Position numbers and translations under genes: made by a program. Shown here piece after piece: positions 51,505 through 64,000 of a stretch of 64,000 nucleotides of DNA (the stretch's first letter is position 1; each line of letters opens with the position of its first letter). The stretch comes from Aphrocallistes beatrix (Eukaryota > Porifera > Hexactinellida > Sceptrulophora > Aphrocallistidae), in NCBI GenBank assembly GCA_963281255.1, contig OY725494.1, positions 4,415,934 to 4,479,933 of the forward strand, in the 5' to 3' direction. Under the pieces are notes generated by a model. It had not been told where the DNA came from, ran no database searches, and saw only the letters and a list, made by a program, of their open reading frames with translations.

Positions 51505-54500
51505 ATGGATAATTTGGATGCGTATTTGGAAGTGTACTATCAGGCCTTCTTCCCTTATCAGATCATATTCGATTGGCTATCCTGCGGAAATAGAGAAACC
51601 AGATCTTCAGGTAACATTATTTTAATCCATGGTGTCATTATTGTGTAACTTTCTTGAGTGCTGCAAATGCTAGTTCCTTTCTGGACTAAATTCCTCCCGT
51701 GCAAAAGCGCCTACGTGAATAGTGTTAGTGTATGATTACATGTTTAACCGGAAAAGTATACGTACTACAGGGCAGTCGGAAGCTAATAAAAAGGGGTCAC
51801 CTTATCCTCCGTATAATTAACACAGTTTATACAAAGATGGTGAGGCCATACATGTATTAACAGCTCTGAGCTATGAAATATGTGACCTAACTAACTTCGG
51901 TGTTCTTTCAAGTATTCGATTGGAAATTCTTCAAACTATTTTAGGTTGCTATGGCTCTGATGTATGTACAGATGCCCATTCCACTGACAATATGATAGTT
52001 TTCAAAGGATAATATAGACACTATTAATAGATTATAAATATATATAACATGATTAACATTGCAGATGGTGGCAGGCGTGAAATCGTGGTGAGTGAGTTCT
52101 TCTCTCGCAGAGAAATATCAATGTCCCTCCCTAACGACATATACGTCCGGTATCACTCATTTGAGAGTTGGGAAGATTTCAAAGGAACCATTTCCAAGAA
52201 GAAACCGCATAAGATCGATATAGGCGCTGTGTTTACCGCTCCAGTGAGTTTAATCCTAATATTTTATTCTTTTCGTTTATATCTCGTTTTGATTTAGACT
52301 TAATCTCCCCAAACTCTACCCATAACATTCATTTGGAGCACATTTCTGTGATCCTAGCTATGCACTAACCGTGATTAGTACCAATGGACATAGATACAGT
52401 AGCAATGCGTAGCGACTTTCTGTTATTGACGAATCATTCTATGCAGCAGTTATTTTGCAGATACATCACTACACTACTAACACAAATTTCATTTTCTTAG
52501 AATTGTATTTGCCAATCATTGTTGATATTTCATCAAATAAAGATGTCGTTGATGTTAGCCAATCAAATCATTGCTTACAATTCCTTCATTAGACCAGTAG
52601 TGGGTTGAGTAAGCTTGCTTCTTTTGATCCAAATTATGTTTCAATTCTGCCATCTAGCCCAACAGGCATAGAGAGGCAGCGATACAGAGAATTTTCCGGC
52701 CTGTGTGTAAAGAGTTGGTGTTTGATATTGACATATCTGATTATGATGACGTTAGATCATGTTGCAAGTAAGTACTTCCTTCTAATGCATTGGAGCATAT
52801 GCGTATTTAGGTTGTTAATTATTGTTAGCCTATGAGGATCAGGAAAATATGGTTAATTAATAAAACCCTTCGTTGCCTAAGAATTTTGCTGCCTCATTTC
52901 CGGTTTAAGCTATTTTTAGTATGGAAGCCATACAAGTTTGGGGTAGTTACTATAAATAGAAAAATCCCAGGTGCAAATTAGGGATATATATTATAATAAA
53001 TTCCATTATTGACTACTCTCGGATTAAGAAAAATATTTATTCTTGTTTATTGCTAAATTTTAAATTTGTTCGAGCTCTTTTTTATGAGTAAAAACAATTA
53101 ATATTTTACTATACAGAATAGTGGTATACTCCTCTGCACTTCCACATTAGTGGTTTTAAATCATTGGAATTGTACTTTTGTAATATACTACTATAGCAAG
53201 AAATATAGTTATACAGTCAAGGTCGCTTATTATGAACATTCGTTTATTATGACCTCCTGGTCCCAATTTCTTTTTTTAGATAGGATTTGTATTGAATCAA
53301 GTTAGCTTAATATGAAGTATCTCTATTATGAACATATTTTTTGGTCCCCTGGTGGTTCAAATAAGCGACCCTGACTGTACGTAGAAGCGTAGACTTATTA
53401 GACAAATTCTACTACTCTCTAAAAGCAAAATTATCGTATCGTAGTATATGTGCGTTAGAGTTTTTAGAATTAAACATTTTACTCGTTTGAAGAGCTGTAT
53501 TCTTCTCTGAAGCCATTGACTTTATGTGTCATTATTGACTTGTTTACTAATATTCTATATTTAGAGCTGCGAAGATTTGTGAGAGCTGTTGGATTTACAT
53601 GGCTATTGCAATCTCGATTCTTCAGAAAGCACTGGAAGGTATTAAGATTTTGTGCCAAGCACCCAATATAAAGTATTCATAGGATTTGTACAATCGATAT
53701 ATCCCTTATCTCCATCAAATCAATTTGTTAATTATTTGAATGTGAGCCAATCTCTATTATCATGCGTTCGAATTTAGTGATACTAGCCTATGAACTATCG
53801 GTTTCAATGGAACCAAGTTACAATACTAGTAATAGTCCAGTTTTAAAGATAGCTAATTCCGATTATTAATCTATGTGAGGTCATAGTGCTTTGAGCCATT
53901 TAATTATTCATTTCCATATTGGAACATTAAATCAATGATTATTAAATGCTTCCCCTTCATTTTCCAAATTTCAAATGTTTAATGTCTATTCAGTACAAAT
54001 TAGCATTATGTTTCTATAACAACCAGAGTACAGTAGAACTCGGTTAGTACGTACTTACGGATAGTACGTACTAATAATTCCTTCCAGAAGGGGTACGTCT
54101 TATCCGAGTTCACTGTATTGTCCTATATCCATAGTATGAATTTGCATTCCTTTCTCCCAATTGTGTATCTAGAGGATTTCGGGTACCACCACGTGATATG
54201 GATATACAGCGGGAGGAGAGGGGTGCATGGATGGGTATGTGACTCAGCTGCTCGCATTCTCACCGACGAACTGAGATCAGCTGTTGTGGGGTACTTGACA
54301 GTCACTGAGGTGAGTAGCACAGATGTAGCAACAGGTACGGTTGGCACGGTTTCAAACGGACACTTTTGACCAATATAATCCCAAAAGGACCACTTTGTTG
54401 TCTGAATTTGTCCCAACCGGACTACTTGACTCGGCCTGGATATGAAATACAGTCGAAACCGGGTTTTTTTACTATTTCTTTACAGGTTCAAATAGTTTAA

Positions 54501-57500
54501 AAATACCGATGGAAATTAATATAGATTTGGAATTTTTTACATAATTAAGATTCTGAAATAGTAAGAAAACCGATAAGTAAGGATAAGTTCAGTGTCCTGC
54601 CATTGTCAGAAGTTTAAAGCTTTCAAGCAACTTTGCTCTTTTCAGGAAATTTCATAATTATGTCAACTGAAGAAGTTCAAGGATCTGAAAGCGATGATTG
54701 GTCATTTTGCTCCGGTTATGGATACCTAAAATAGAAATAAAGCTGGTCGTTTAAATCCTGAATGTGTCACCAGACCATAGGCTGCCATCTTTCAAAGAAT
54801 TAACACAACCGTAGAGAAATGAATTTATTATAAATATTTTGGAATTTAAATAAACCATCAGCAATCTTGGAATTGTTGATTCAAATTAAAAACTAAAACT
54901 AACTAACAGAACTAACATTATTGAGGTTCAGTTTTTGTTTCAGTTGTAGCTGCAGTTGTTATGTCTCCACCCGTAATACCTTCCTAACTGAGATGTGAAA
55001 TCATTTTGATCCCTTATCTGTCCACCGATTCCAACCAATTTACCCTCTAATAGGAAGTGAATTGGCAAAATAGAATTATCAGTAGAGTCACCAGTTTCAA
55101 TTGCACACATCTGCTTGAACAATTATGTAATTATTCTAGATTCCTAGCCAATGAATTGATGTACTCCTACCGCATAGTATCAACACAACATTCCTGAATT
55201 AACCCATTTTGGTGCTCGCACATCTTCTCTAGGTCTGTGTTATGCCTAGAGAATTTCACCATCAGCAATTGGACATGTCTCTTGCTCAATCAGCACTTAT
55301 TGTTCCTAGCATGCTATGCCACTATTACGTAATATTGAATCCACATTAGAAAGATGTTATGGATACTGAAATAGAACTAAGGTTGAATTTCTATTTAATC
55401 TGTACAAGGCATAGATAGAAAGACATTTTCATATCTATTTTAGAAATTATTTCTTCTTATTTTATCTCGTTATACACTAAGTATTGGAAATTGATTGTGG
55501 TTTCTGCTAATCTAGTCAATAAGTGCATGAATGTTTGTTTTCAGTATAATATTTAGTCTAATTTATGGCTGAGATCTACCATCATTAATCCATATCAGTA
55601 ACTATTTGCATCCATACGTCTCTAATAACCCTTTTCAAGAATATACAATCTCCTCTTTATCTGTACAAATCAGTTCTGTAATTTTGGTCGAAATAAGATT
55701 GATATTTACTGAACTGGATTGACATTACCTTCTCTGTCTGAAATTTTTCCTTTTTTCCTAAAGAATGTTTAATCCATGTAACAAGTATTCCACTTAAACG
55801 GAGAACATCTTAATCGTTAATTTGCATTTTTACTGATAAAATATAATAGTATATACAGTCAACTCTGCTTAATAGGGCCACTGTTTAATCGGGTCAGCCG
55901 CTTAATCGGGCCACTTTTGGAAGGACCGGAATAGCTCTCACACATAGAAGCTAATACAAAATATTTTCGGTTAATAGGGTCCTCCGCTTAATCGGGGCAA
56001 AATGTCCTCTGACCGATGTGGCCCTATTAAGTGGAGTCGACTGTACTTCGTTTTATGATAATTGAAGAATTATTTGATAATAGTACGAGCTAAAAACTTT
56101 GAATAAATTTTCCATCTAAGGAAGAAATTGATGACTGGAATATCCATGCTATCCTTAGGATAGATTTCATTGCATACTGCGAGGTATTCAACCTCAGCAA
56201 ATTATTGAGAATCACTCAAGATTCTTTGAATGCTCCAATAACACGAATCCCACACGGAAATACAGACCTGTTTATTACAAACAGTCTCTATTCTCTGTAA
56301 AGATTGTGCTATCTCTTGTCACTTCCTAATTACAAACCGTTCATTCAGCTGAAATAGATTTTTTAACGTGATCTTTCTTGAATACTCAATACTTTCTGCA
56401 ACCTCTTCAGCTATTCGGGTGAACTTTTAATTGCCAGCTTATAAACAAATGAATATGATTGCACTAGTTCTAACACATTAGTTCTAAACTGTACTAATCT
56501 CAATTAGACAGAGTTTTAGTGAAATTTGCAGATTGGTTTAGAGTTCCTATTGACTTACATTCTTCACAAAGATGATACATAATTACCGAAATAGTGTGAA
56601 CAGTTTCTCGCAATACATCTGTACTTACAATTCACTATGCACTTTGTATTGAAATTCCTTGTACTATCCATTCCGCCACGTTTCTCAGTCCATGAAAAAT
56701 AGCTTCACAACTTCGCCAGAAATTGCATGTCATTGTTGGATCCTTAATTGCAAGAATTTTGCTGATTCTACCCTTGATTCCTTTGATTAGAAAGCGTTCT
56801 CCTTGTGCACACTTTCATAATACAAAACGGCTATTATCATCACGACAACTTAGGACAGGTTGTCTCAATATGACTAAATAACGACCTGAAAACGAGAACA
56901 GTTCAGGATCGGGCCTTGGAAAACGACTTTGGACCGGAATCGGGTCGAATATTCAGTTCCTTTGTAACCTATTCTACCATCATATCCATGTTATTAAATG
57001 CAATCCAACACGCAACTCTCAAACTTCTTAAGTTCTCGGAATTCAAACTTTGAAAACACTTATCACGAGGAGTGAATGTCCTCAAACAGCCAATGCGTTT
57101 TGATTTACCATTTTGGTTGGTACAAATATTATTATTATTATTATTATTGATGAAATATATGCGATTATAAAGTAGTGAATGCCAACTTATGATTTTCCGC
57201 AACAGTATCTTACCCCACAACAATATTTTATGTATGTTCCAAAATTATTTTCTGTATGTTTGTCCAAAGTAATTTGTTTATTAATATAGCTGATAAACAA
57301 ATTTGGTCTAAAGTCCAGTTTGACAATTAGTCCGTAGCCATCCATCTTTCCCAGTCACTTGTTCAGACTAAACTTAGCAATTGACCAATTAAATTTATCA
57401 ATTTATTGAATGGACAGTTCTGTTCATAGAAACTTGTCCCAATTAAGTATAGTCGATTGTAATTATGTTTTAAATTAGTTTATAATCTATCCTTTACATA

Positions 57501-60500
57501 TGTGCTGATCCAAGATAATTTGATACATTAAACTCATCTCTATATATACGGTATAAATGTTTGTAGTGATGATATCAATGTTCACACATAATTCTTTGGT
57601 TTGCGAGGGGAGATTGTTTTGATTTTCTTAGAGACTATTGAATTTGAGCAATTTTCAACAAACTCATTAGACGTATGATAGAAGATGTGGTAGATTTGTG
57701 ATTAGTAATTTATTAGGAAATCTTTATTCTTTTCACTGTTTCTGCTCTGCCTTATTAATACATAAATAAATAAAATGCATTTCTTTTCAAGCCTTTAAAT
57801 TGTATGAAACTAGAATAAACTAAAAAGTTTAATTTCCACTCCATATTTTCTGATCATTTCGCCAATGTTGGATAGTAAGAAGTGAGTAAAACTTTCTGCC
57901 GAATATTCAGGATACTCACCTTACTGTAATTATGAGTACGTATTATACTCGATTAAATACGTACTTGTTGTTTGTCCTTGCTTCATTACATTAATCAATA
58001 AATTACATCTTTCAAATTCTAAAAAAAATTCCGTTGAATTAAAGTTAAAAAATAGTTTCACTCTTACCCAATCTACCAAACAAATGTTTAAATCAGTTTT
58101 ATCAAGAATTTGTTGACGGTATTATTGTATTAGTCATATTTCGCAATTATTGCCCACACAATTGCCTGAGACACCAAAATATTTGATGGCCTAGCATTAT
58201 TCGAGTTATTTTATAAATTATTGGTTGTATCCACTTTTTGAACTAAAAATATTTAATTTCGAATAGATTTTAATTACGAGTCTGTTTGAACAATTATTGA
58301 TTTGTTAAGATTGAATGAAACAAGCAAATAGGATGTTTATCTTTACAACTTTCAATTTCAAATTTTATTATTATTGACGAAATCTGTTTTTCCCAAACAG
58401 CTGAAATTTTGTTATCATCATCTATTCGCCATTATTCAGAATGCTGAATTGGATTCTCACCTACGAACTAATTATACAGTGGGTGTTTGGGGCTAGCAAC
58501 TTAGTATTAAAAATGGATTCAAATCAATAGTTTAGAGTCAAGATTTTCCCTGAATAAATGACAGTTTTATTCTTTTAAAACCTGCTGTTTAAAAATATCG
58601 CTAAATTCTAATCAACCACACCGTTTTCCATAATCAAATACAGCGATGTGTTCACCGTAACTAATCATTGTGTAGGGCGGTGAGAAGATGCGAAGAAAGG
58701 TTGCTATAAAAAATCCAGCATACCCTGCACTGAGGTTAGTACACATACTGCACTTTGTTATTTAATTTGTGTTAGGTTTAGTCATCTGAAGTATCTGAAT
58801 CGAACTAATTTGTTTCCAATTGATAATCCAACCTTTTGTTGTCGCAATTTTGTTGGATGTTTGGAAGTGGAATTGATATTCTGGTTCTCTCTTGGTATTT
58901 AACCACAAAGCTAACTTATTCTAACTAACTTTTGCAATTACTAAAGACTTCTTTATATGAGTGTAGTTAATCTCTCTCAGTCATTCCATTTCTTTATCAG
59001 CTTTGACAAAGTCCTCTACTCGACTACTTTATATCTCTAGTCACCACACAATTCAGTAATCAAACTAGACTTGAATTAATCTAGCCAGTAATTCAATCTC
59101 ACACACCTCATTTCATTATATGCACTCTCTTAGTCTGTAGGAGAGACACAGAGTATTATATTTCTATTCAAGCAATCTTAGTTGTATCAATTCAATTCAT
59201 TTCAATTTGGTGATAAAAGTTAGCGACTGGGAATCGGGAAATGTTTTTTACCTTAAAAGGAATTGGTCCAGTAATTCAACAAGTCAATACGGGGGTGTTC
59301 TCCTTAATTGTTCATTTTGTGGCCATTTTCTAAGTGTCCATGTTCTCTAAATTCCACTTGGTGGAAATTAGAGATACAATACTGTTAATCACTTATGTTA
59401 TTGTCCACTGTTCTCTCACATACTGTACACCTAGAGCAGGTTTCTTGACTGTGGTCTTGTCACCAAAAATGATCACATTTTGGACAATCAGGAAATTTTT
59501 GTTGCTACTTTGGAAACTTTTTTAAACTCAAAAATATACTCCCACGTTGCTGTGGCGATGTTAAGGGGTTAGAGGAATGCATGATTGAGCAGAACACACT
59601 CAATAAGGATTTTAACTAGAATATAGTTGAACATAGATGTAATAATGTCTGTCGATCCAAAAGTGTGGTCAATTGTGATCATGAGCAAAACAGTTGAGAA
59701 ACCCTAACCTAGAACCACTTCAGTGAGTGGGCAATTAGAGATAGAGAGAGTACCGTGACACATAATGGTTTATTTTCTTCGAGAAATTCAATTTTTTAGC
59801 TCACAAGTTTGGTATTTATGTCTCGGTTTTATTGATATCGTTTAAGAACGATTTTTATTTAAGCGGCCTGTCCTATTGTCTCTGGCTCCCTTATAGCCAG
59901 GTTTATACGTGAGTTATTCGTTATTGGGACATTTCAGATCTTCCGAGATGAGAGGGATGTATCCCACCCCAACCTTATCTTCTCCGGGAAGAATTAATGG
60001 CTCATTTTAATAGGCATCCACTCTTCAATTAATTTGAAGTCGCTTATTAATTATACGAATTTTATAGGAAATATGGTCTTAGTCCCAAATACTAGAATGC
60101 GAACAATGTACTCACGCAACCACAGGGTAAGGTAGGTGTACGGTAGAGGTAGATAGGATGGGTGTATAACATTAACATTAATGGTATAGAATACGCCCAA
60201 TGGGCATGATCCCAATTACCTGGGAATCCGATTCTGCTTGGATCGTGTATCAGTATGTAATAATACGTGTATTATCAGTACTTATTTAATGGCTGAGATC
60301 GAACCGAAAGATTTAGAGGAGACAAAGGTACGTCATTACGCTGCATACCAAGCTAACATTTCCGTAGCAAAGGAAGGTGTTAACCCAGGGGAGCTGAAAT
60401 CGCCACGTGGATTGGCCGTTGATCTGACGAATCAGAACGTCCTGGTGGCTGACAGTGAGAATGGCCGTGTCCAGGTATTCACACACAAAGGGGACTTCAT

Positions 60501-63500
60501 CTCGACGATAGGCGTTTGTATTCTGAAGAGTCCCTGGGGTGTGTGTGTGAACAAGACTCACATCTTCGTAACGGACGTTGAGCTACACACCGTTTTCAAG
60601 TTCAGAAAGCCAGACTTTACGCTTGTCTCTGCCGCTGGGAAGAAAGGAGATTCGGGGGAAGAATTTAATTTCCCCGGACAGCTTGGGATCTCTCATGACG
60701 GTTTCCTATACGTTCCGGACAGATTTAACAATAGAATCCAGGTCCTTTCCCCTTACTTCACCTTCCTTAGGCCTATTAAGAAGGATTATATACATCAGCC
60801 AATCGATGTTAGGGTGACACTCACTGCTGTTTTCATCCTCTGTAATCCGGAGAGTCCGTGCATTCACATCCTCAGGGAAGAAAAGGATTCGAAGAAGAAC
60901 AAGACTATTGAATTGAATGGAGTGCGGCTGGCATTTTTCTTCTGTATTGATCCATTCATGAATTTCATTGTTTCTGATTTCAGAGAGGGACTTATTCGTG
61001 TGTTTAAGGAGGAAAAACTTACGTTCACTTTTGGAGAGGATAAAGTGAAGGAAGGGGGAGAGGGGAAACTTGTCTCCCCTTGCGGACTCGCTTTTTCAGG
61101 CTTCAAACTCGTAAATGTTTCACAAAATATGATGTTTGGACTTCAGATATTCTTTCCTCCCCCAATGATGACTAGATTTATTCCCGATTAGAATGTTTGC
61201 ATTTCCCTAATGGTTTGTTTATTTGTATTAAAATTGTTAGTTTTTATTCTGGTTATTGATCTCACACACAGAGCTGATGGGTTATTGAAATTGCTGGGGA
61301 GTTTTTTTCTGAAAACACAGGATTATCAGGCTTGTAGAGTCTGGGGGTATAGACAGGATTCTAGTGCCAATATTCCACCGATGTCTAAAACTCAGGGCAG
61401 GTGAGCTATGTTCCAATTGATACGCCTATATACAGTCGACCCGCTTAATAGGGTCACATCGGTCAGAGGACATTTTGCCCCGATTAAGCGGAGAATCCTA
61501 TTAACCGAAAATATTTCATGTTAGCTTCTATGTGTGAGAGCTATTCCGGTCCTGCCAAAAGTGTCCCGATTTAGCGGTTGACCCGATTAACCAATAGCCC
61601 TATTAAGCGGAGTCGACTGATCTCAATTCCTGACAGAATTGAGATTTAACCAACACTGGAATTCTACTATTGATTGAAAATCCTTTTGATTAGTCATCGT
61701 CTTGAAAGAACTAAATAGAATGAATACATTTCTCTACGAATTCCTTATGTGTATGTTAGATTTTGGTGAAAATAAGATTTTCTATAAATCTTTTCATTCG
61801 GGATATGTCTGCATCCTAAAAGTTTATAATTATTATACAAGAAGTCTAGTGGTTAATTCTTGATCTAAATCCTTGATGGTGCATTTATAAGCTGTTTTAC
61901 CCAACAGGATGTTTATTATGGATTTTTCCTATTCATTGCTAAATCACTGTAGGTATTCATTGAATCTGGTAACAACATAACTTTCAGATTTACTTAATAC
62001 TCAAATCATGTATTTGAAATCTCTTGAACTGATCATTTGTATGATTTTCTTAATTGTTTGTTGTAAGCATACTCACTCTTTATTACCTGCTACTTCACTT
62101 TATATTTAACACCAAATCATTCCACCAGTACTCCTTGAATAAATATTTGTCAGTGCTTACTATAGGAAAAATTGTGATATGTTATTCAGACACAGCACTT
62201 AGTGCACCAGTTGAGCTGACGTGTCAGTATTACGATCAATATAGTTCAAATTCAGGGTGGTGTTTAGCCTAATAATTATTGCTATTGAGTACTATGAAGA
62301 GGGCGTAGACTAAATATAAAATGTATCTTATAAACAAACAGCTCATTTATCTAATTTGTGTCTTTCTAAAAATAGTATTGTAGTTTTAGTGTGTGGGTAT
62401 TTATAAAGCTACCTTATTCTCTACCATCCTTTTCCGAGAGGAGTTTTGATATCAACAATTTTACAACAAAGAGCGCTTTCAATAATTATTTCTCACAAAT
62501 TGATTTAATTTTGATCTATTAGCGGTTAATATATCCTCATGCAATAATTGCAATAAATAATTACAAAGGATTTGTTTTTATAGATTGATGTGCGAAGTAA
62601 AATGTCTTTTGTGGTTCGAATTTATGATTCAGCAGGAAATTACCATTCAATTTATAACCGCAATAAGATTTTTAATAAACTGCAAGTGGACTGTTATGAT
62701 TTCTCTAAACGATTCAACTGTACTATTCTTCCCAAAAATTTTGTCGAAGAATTTTATCTAAAATATTTGCCGACAGTCTTGAACTTTGCTGAAATCTATT
62801 TCCTGAAAATATTGCGCAAAGAAAACATATGAATTCCATCTGAGATTAATTTACTACTAAAATTATGAGTAATTTTGTAATATTAGATACTCAATTACAC
62901 ATCAGATCTAATATTAATGGATGCACACGTTATATAATCTTCAGTTGATTGATAATTATATTCTACCTCTTGTTTTGCTCCAATTTATTCAATTATACGT
63001 ATTTCAATGATATTTCGAATATCGAGTCATTTTCGGAAGAATAATAAGATTATTTCCCCACAAAACTATGACCTTTCGAATTCTTCAATTACGTACCAGA
63101 CTCCTTATTTAATAATGAATCCACAGAAGGGGAAGTGAATGATAAAGTCAGATAATTTATGGAATGAATACCATTTAATAAACTGAAGGATCATGCAAGC
63201 TGTGTTGTTCACAGTTCTAAGTAAATTTATGCAGCAATCACGTGTTAAACTTAAATGGCTGATAAAGTACTGTTAATAGCCAAGGATCACTAAAAATTAA
63301 TATATGGGTTTCTAAAAAATTCACTAAAACCGTTGACTGATATGACCGAATATAAATGATCATTTCTGCCTTCAGTAGAGTTCTATTTTTAACTCCAAGC
63401 GTTCGTGTACTTAAATAAGGAACGAAGTTATTTAAAATTGCTTTATCTCGCATTATGTGCATTAGTGAGTCGAGATTAATTTTATTTCTGTTCCAGACGA

Positions 63501-63839
63501 GCTCACGAGATAATTTGTACTTACTGGGGAAGGGTTTTGGAGTCTCAAGGCTTGCTTGACCGAAAAGACTCTTGGAAAGAGATTCTCAATCTTATCCAGA
63601 ATGAGAGTTAGTTCATATACAACTTTCATATAATCCTATCCAATTCTCCTAGCAATAGTATATCTATTAATAGTACATATATCTATTAATAGTATGTGCT
63701 TGAATTAGACACGAAAAGATATTTAACTGAAGTGTGGACAAAGCAAGGAGATAAACTGGGAAGTTCTATCAACAGATGGCAAGAGTTAGAAGATACTCTG
63801 AGAGCAAACTACAGCAAGTCTACGTTCAAGACTCCGGAA
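51505..63839 (+). CDS. PRIM1: DNA primase small subunit, partial (continues past the right edge)
   Basis: Catalytic subunit of primase, which lays RNA primers with DNA polymerase alpha. Exons: 51505-51610, 52065-52243, 52658-52767, 53565-53638, 54173-54309, 58676-58734, 63497-63606, about 63709-63839. Phases agree at every junction and give 302 codons. Landmarks: F-F-S-R-R-E-I (47-53), H-K-I-D-I-G-A-V-F (84-92), E-L-V-F-D-I-D with the catalytic pair D118 and D120, zinc ligands C130, C131, C137, C140, and S-G-R-R-G-V-H (169-175). The later exons encode [23 protein letters not shown]...W-K-E-I-L-N-L and S-I-N-R-W-Q-E-L. About 100 C-terminal residues must lie beyond the window. Starts of exons 3 and 8 were chosen for phase and similarity. 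Introns 5 and 6 are over 4 kb, and intron 6 contains the NHL gene. Confidence 0.9.
53214..53377. mobile_element. 164-bp TA-flanked MITE, GTCGCTTATTATGAAC type
   Basis: Ends CAGTCAAGGTCGCTTATTAT and, inward from the right, CAGTCAGGGTCGCTTATTTG, with TA on both sides. In PRIM1 intron 3. Confidence 0.85.
54031..54115. mobile_element. 85-bp TA-flanked MITE, AACTCGGTTAGTACG type
   Basis: Ends CAGTAGAACTCGGTTAG and, inward, CAGTGAACTCGGATAAG, with TA on both sides. In PRIM1 intron 4. Confidence 0.75.
54450..54594. mobile_element. possible TA-target MITE in PRIM1 intron 5
   Basis: The left end CAGTCGAAACCGGGTTTT resembles the inward-read right end (ACACTGAACTTATCC, then CGGTTTTCTTACTATTTC). The borders are worn. 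Confidence 0.4.
55856..56043. mobile_element. 188-bp TA-flanked MITE, GCTTAATAGGGCCAC type
   Basis: Ends CAGTCAACTCTGCTTAATAG and, inward, CAGTCGACTCCACTTAATAG, with TA on both sides. The interior shares AGCTCTCACACATAGAAGC with 51007-51159. In PRIM1 intron 5. Confidence 0.85.
56044..58675. other. PRIM1 intron 5, right part
   Basis: No gene or exon was recognised. An (ATT)n run lies at 57127-57146, which an open frame at 56969-57223 crosses. Confidence 0.5.
59437..59710. mobile_element. possible worn hAT-like MITE
   Basis: CAGGTTTCTTGACTGTGG at the left and, inward from the right, TTAGGGTTTCTCAACTG look like diverged hAT ends. CCTAGA lies outside both. There are many mismatches. Confidence 0.35.
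60289..61191 (+). CDS. NHL-repeat protein in PRIM1 intron 6
   Basis: One open frame encodes 300 residues from the ATG at 60289 (an upstream in-frame ATG at 60238 would add 17 poorly charged residues; I prefer the later start, [11 protein letters not shown]). It is made of about six NHL-type units with the usual P-x-G-[LIV]-x-[LIV] ... D ... N-x-R-[IV]-Q-V-[FL] pattern: [20 protein letters not shown] with N-G-R-V-Q-V-F, then S-P-W-G-V-C-V, F-P-G-Q-L-G-I ... N-N-R-I-Q-V-L, and later units ending in S-P-C-G-L-A-F. Such repeats fold as a beta-propeller for protein or RNA binding and often sit behind RING, B-box and coiled-coil modules, which are not present here. The last unit is short, so the propeller may be incomplete. 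It is uninterrupted by introns and on the same strand as PRIM1, so it could be a nested retrocopy. Confidence 0.7.
   Translation: MAEIEPKDLEETKVRHYAAYQANISVAKEGVNPGELKSPRGLAVDLTNQNVLVADSENGRVQVFTHKGDFISTIGVCILKSPWGVCVNKTHIFVTDVELHTVFKFRKPDFTLVSAAGKKGDSGEEFNFPGQLGISHDGFLYVPDRFNNRIQVLSPYFTFLRPIKKDYIHQPIDVRVTLTAVFILCNPESPCIHILREEKDSKKNKTIELNGVRLAFFFCIDPFMNFIVSDFREGLIRVFKEEKLTFTFGEDKVKEGGEGKLVSPCGLAFSGFKLVNVSQNMMFGLQIFFPPPMMTRFIPD
61433..61619. mobile_element. 187-bp MITE, GCTTAATAGGGTCAC type
   Basis: Ends CAGTCGACCCGCTTAATAGG and, inward, CAGTCGACTCCGCTTAATAG. The left TA is intact, while on the right the next bases are AT. In PRIM1 intron 6. Confidence 0.85.
61620..63496. other. PRIM1 intron 6, right part
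   Basis: AT-rich. An 80-codon frame (62590-62832) with no family resemblance is the only notable ORF. Confidence 0.45.
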
Positions 63840-64000
63840 GTGAGTTCTACGCGTATAATTATCAATAAATTATTCTAATCCCACAGTAGAACATCCAAGA
63901 AACAAATTCGCTTAACAAAGACCGCATTTAAAAGCGAAAATTCCAGATTTTTGTAGTAAATTACGTGGGTATTTCTCAAAGAATTTGGGGTATCATGGCA

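Noticed and set aside
52605..52835. 76-codon ORF overlapping PRIM1 exon 3
   Set aside because: Wrong frame. The frame encoding E-L-V-F-D-I-D with correct splice phases is the primase exon.
62590..62832. 80-codon plus-strand ORF in PRIM1 intron 6
   Set aside because: No recognisable family, no splice-phase fit to PRIM1 and no promoter signal. Its length is attainable by chance.

Overview
This window reads as nuclear DNA from an invertebrate animal. It is AT-rich, its housekeeping genes are split by GT-AG introns, it is packed with short non-autonomous transposons, and it holds two recognisable animal enzymes: cystathionine gamma-lyase (CTH) and the small subunit of DNA primase (PRIM1). A sponge, perhaps a glass sponge, is my best guess for the host. 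That guess rests on overall impression and not on a diagnostic marker.

Layout. From 2.3 to 8 kb and again from 20 to 27 kb lie small intronless minus-strand genes and pseudogenes of one lysine-rich family. I do not recognise this family and call it the IDFAK family after its core motif. The block 3590-7346 is repeated at about 19750-23206. From 8 to 50 kb there are at least four CTH copies in head-to-tail order: A (8.2-9.4 kb, broken, with a detached last exon at 16.4 kb), an orphan exon 1 at 17.2 kb, B (29.4-31.1 kb, broken), C (40.6-44.1 kb, no exon 1) and D (44.6-49.5 kb, complete, 400 codons). Between them sit two arrays of the same 42-bp minisatellite. One, at 33.3-37.5 kb, is the body of a 1553-residue minus-strand gene whose N-terminus carries the IDFAK domain. 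The other, at 12.1-15.2 kb, has lost that head and carries frameshifts.

From 51.5 kb to the right edge runs PRIM1. Eight exons were located and the gene runs out of the window. One of its introns holds an NHL-repeat gene. TA-flanked MITEs with CAGT-type ends are scattered through this part.

How it fits together. CTH makes cysteine and H2S, and PRIM1 makes replication primers. The IDFAK proteins have no assigned role. Their low-copy-sized, TATA-driven, intronless genes and their interleaving with decaying CTH copies suggest a local, fast-evolving multigene family. One member has grown a huge Q/N-rich, prion-like tail by minisatellite expansion. Several transposon insertions can be dated relative to the duplications, because an unfilled copy of the same site is present elsewhere in the window.
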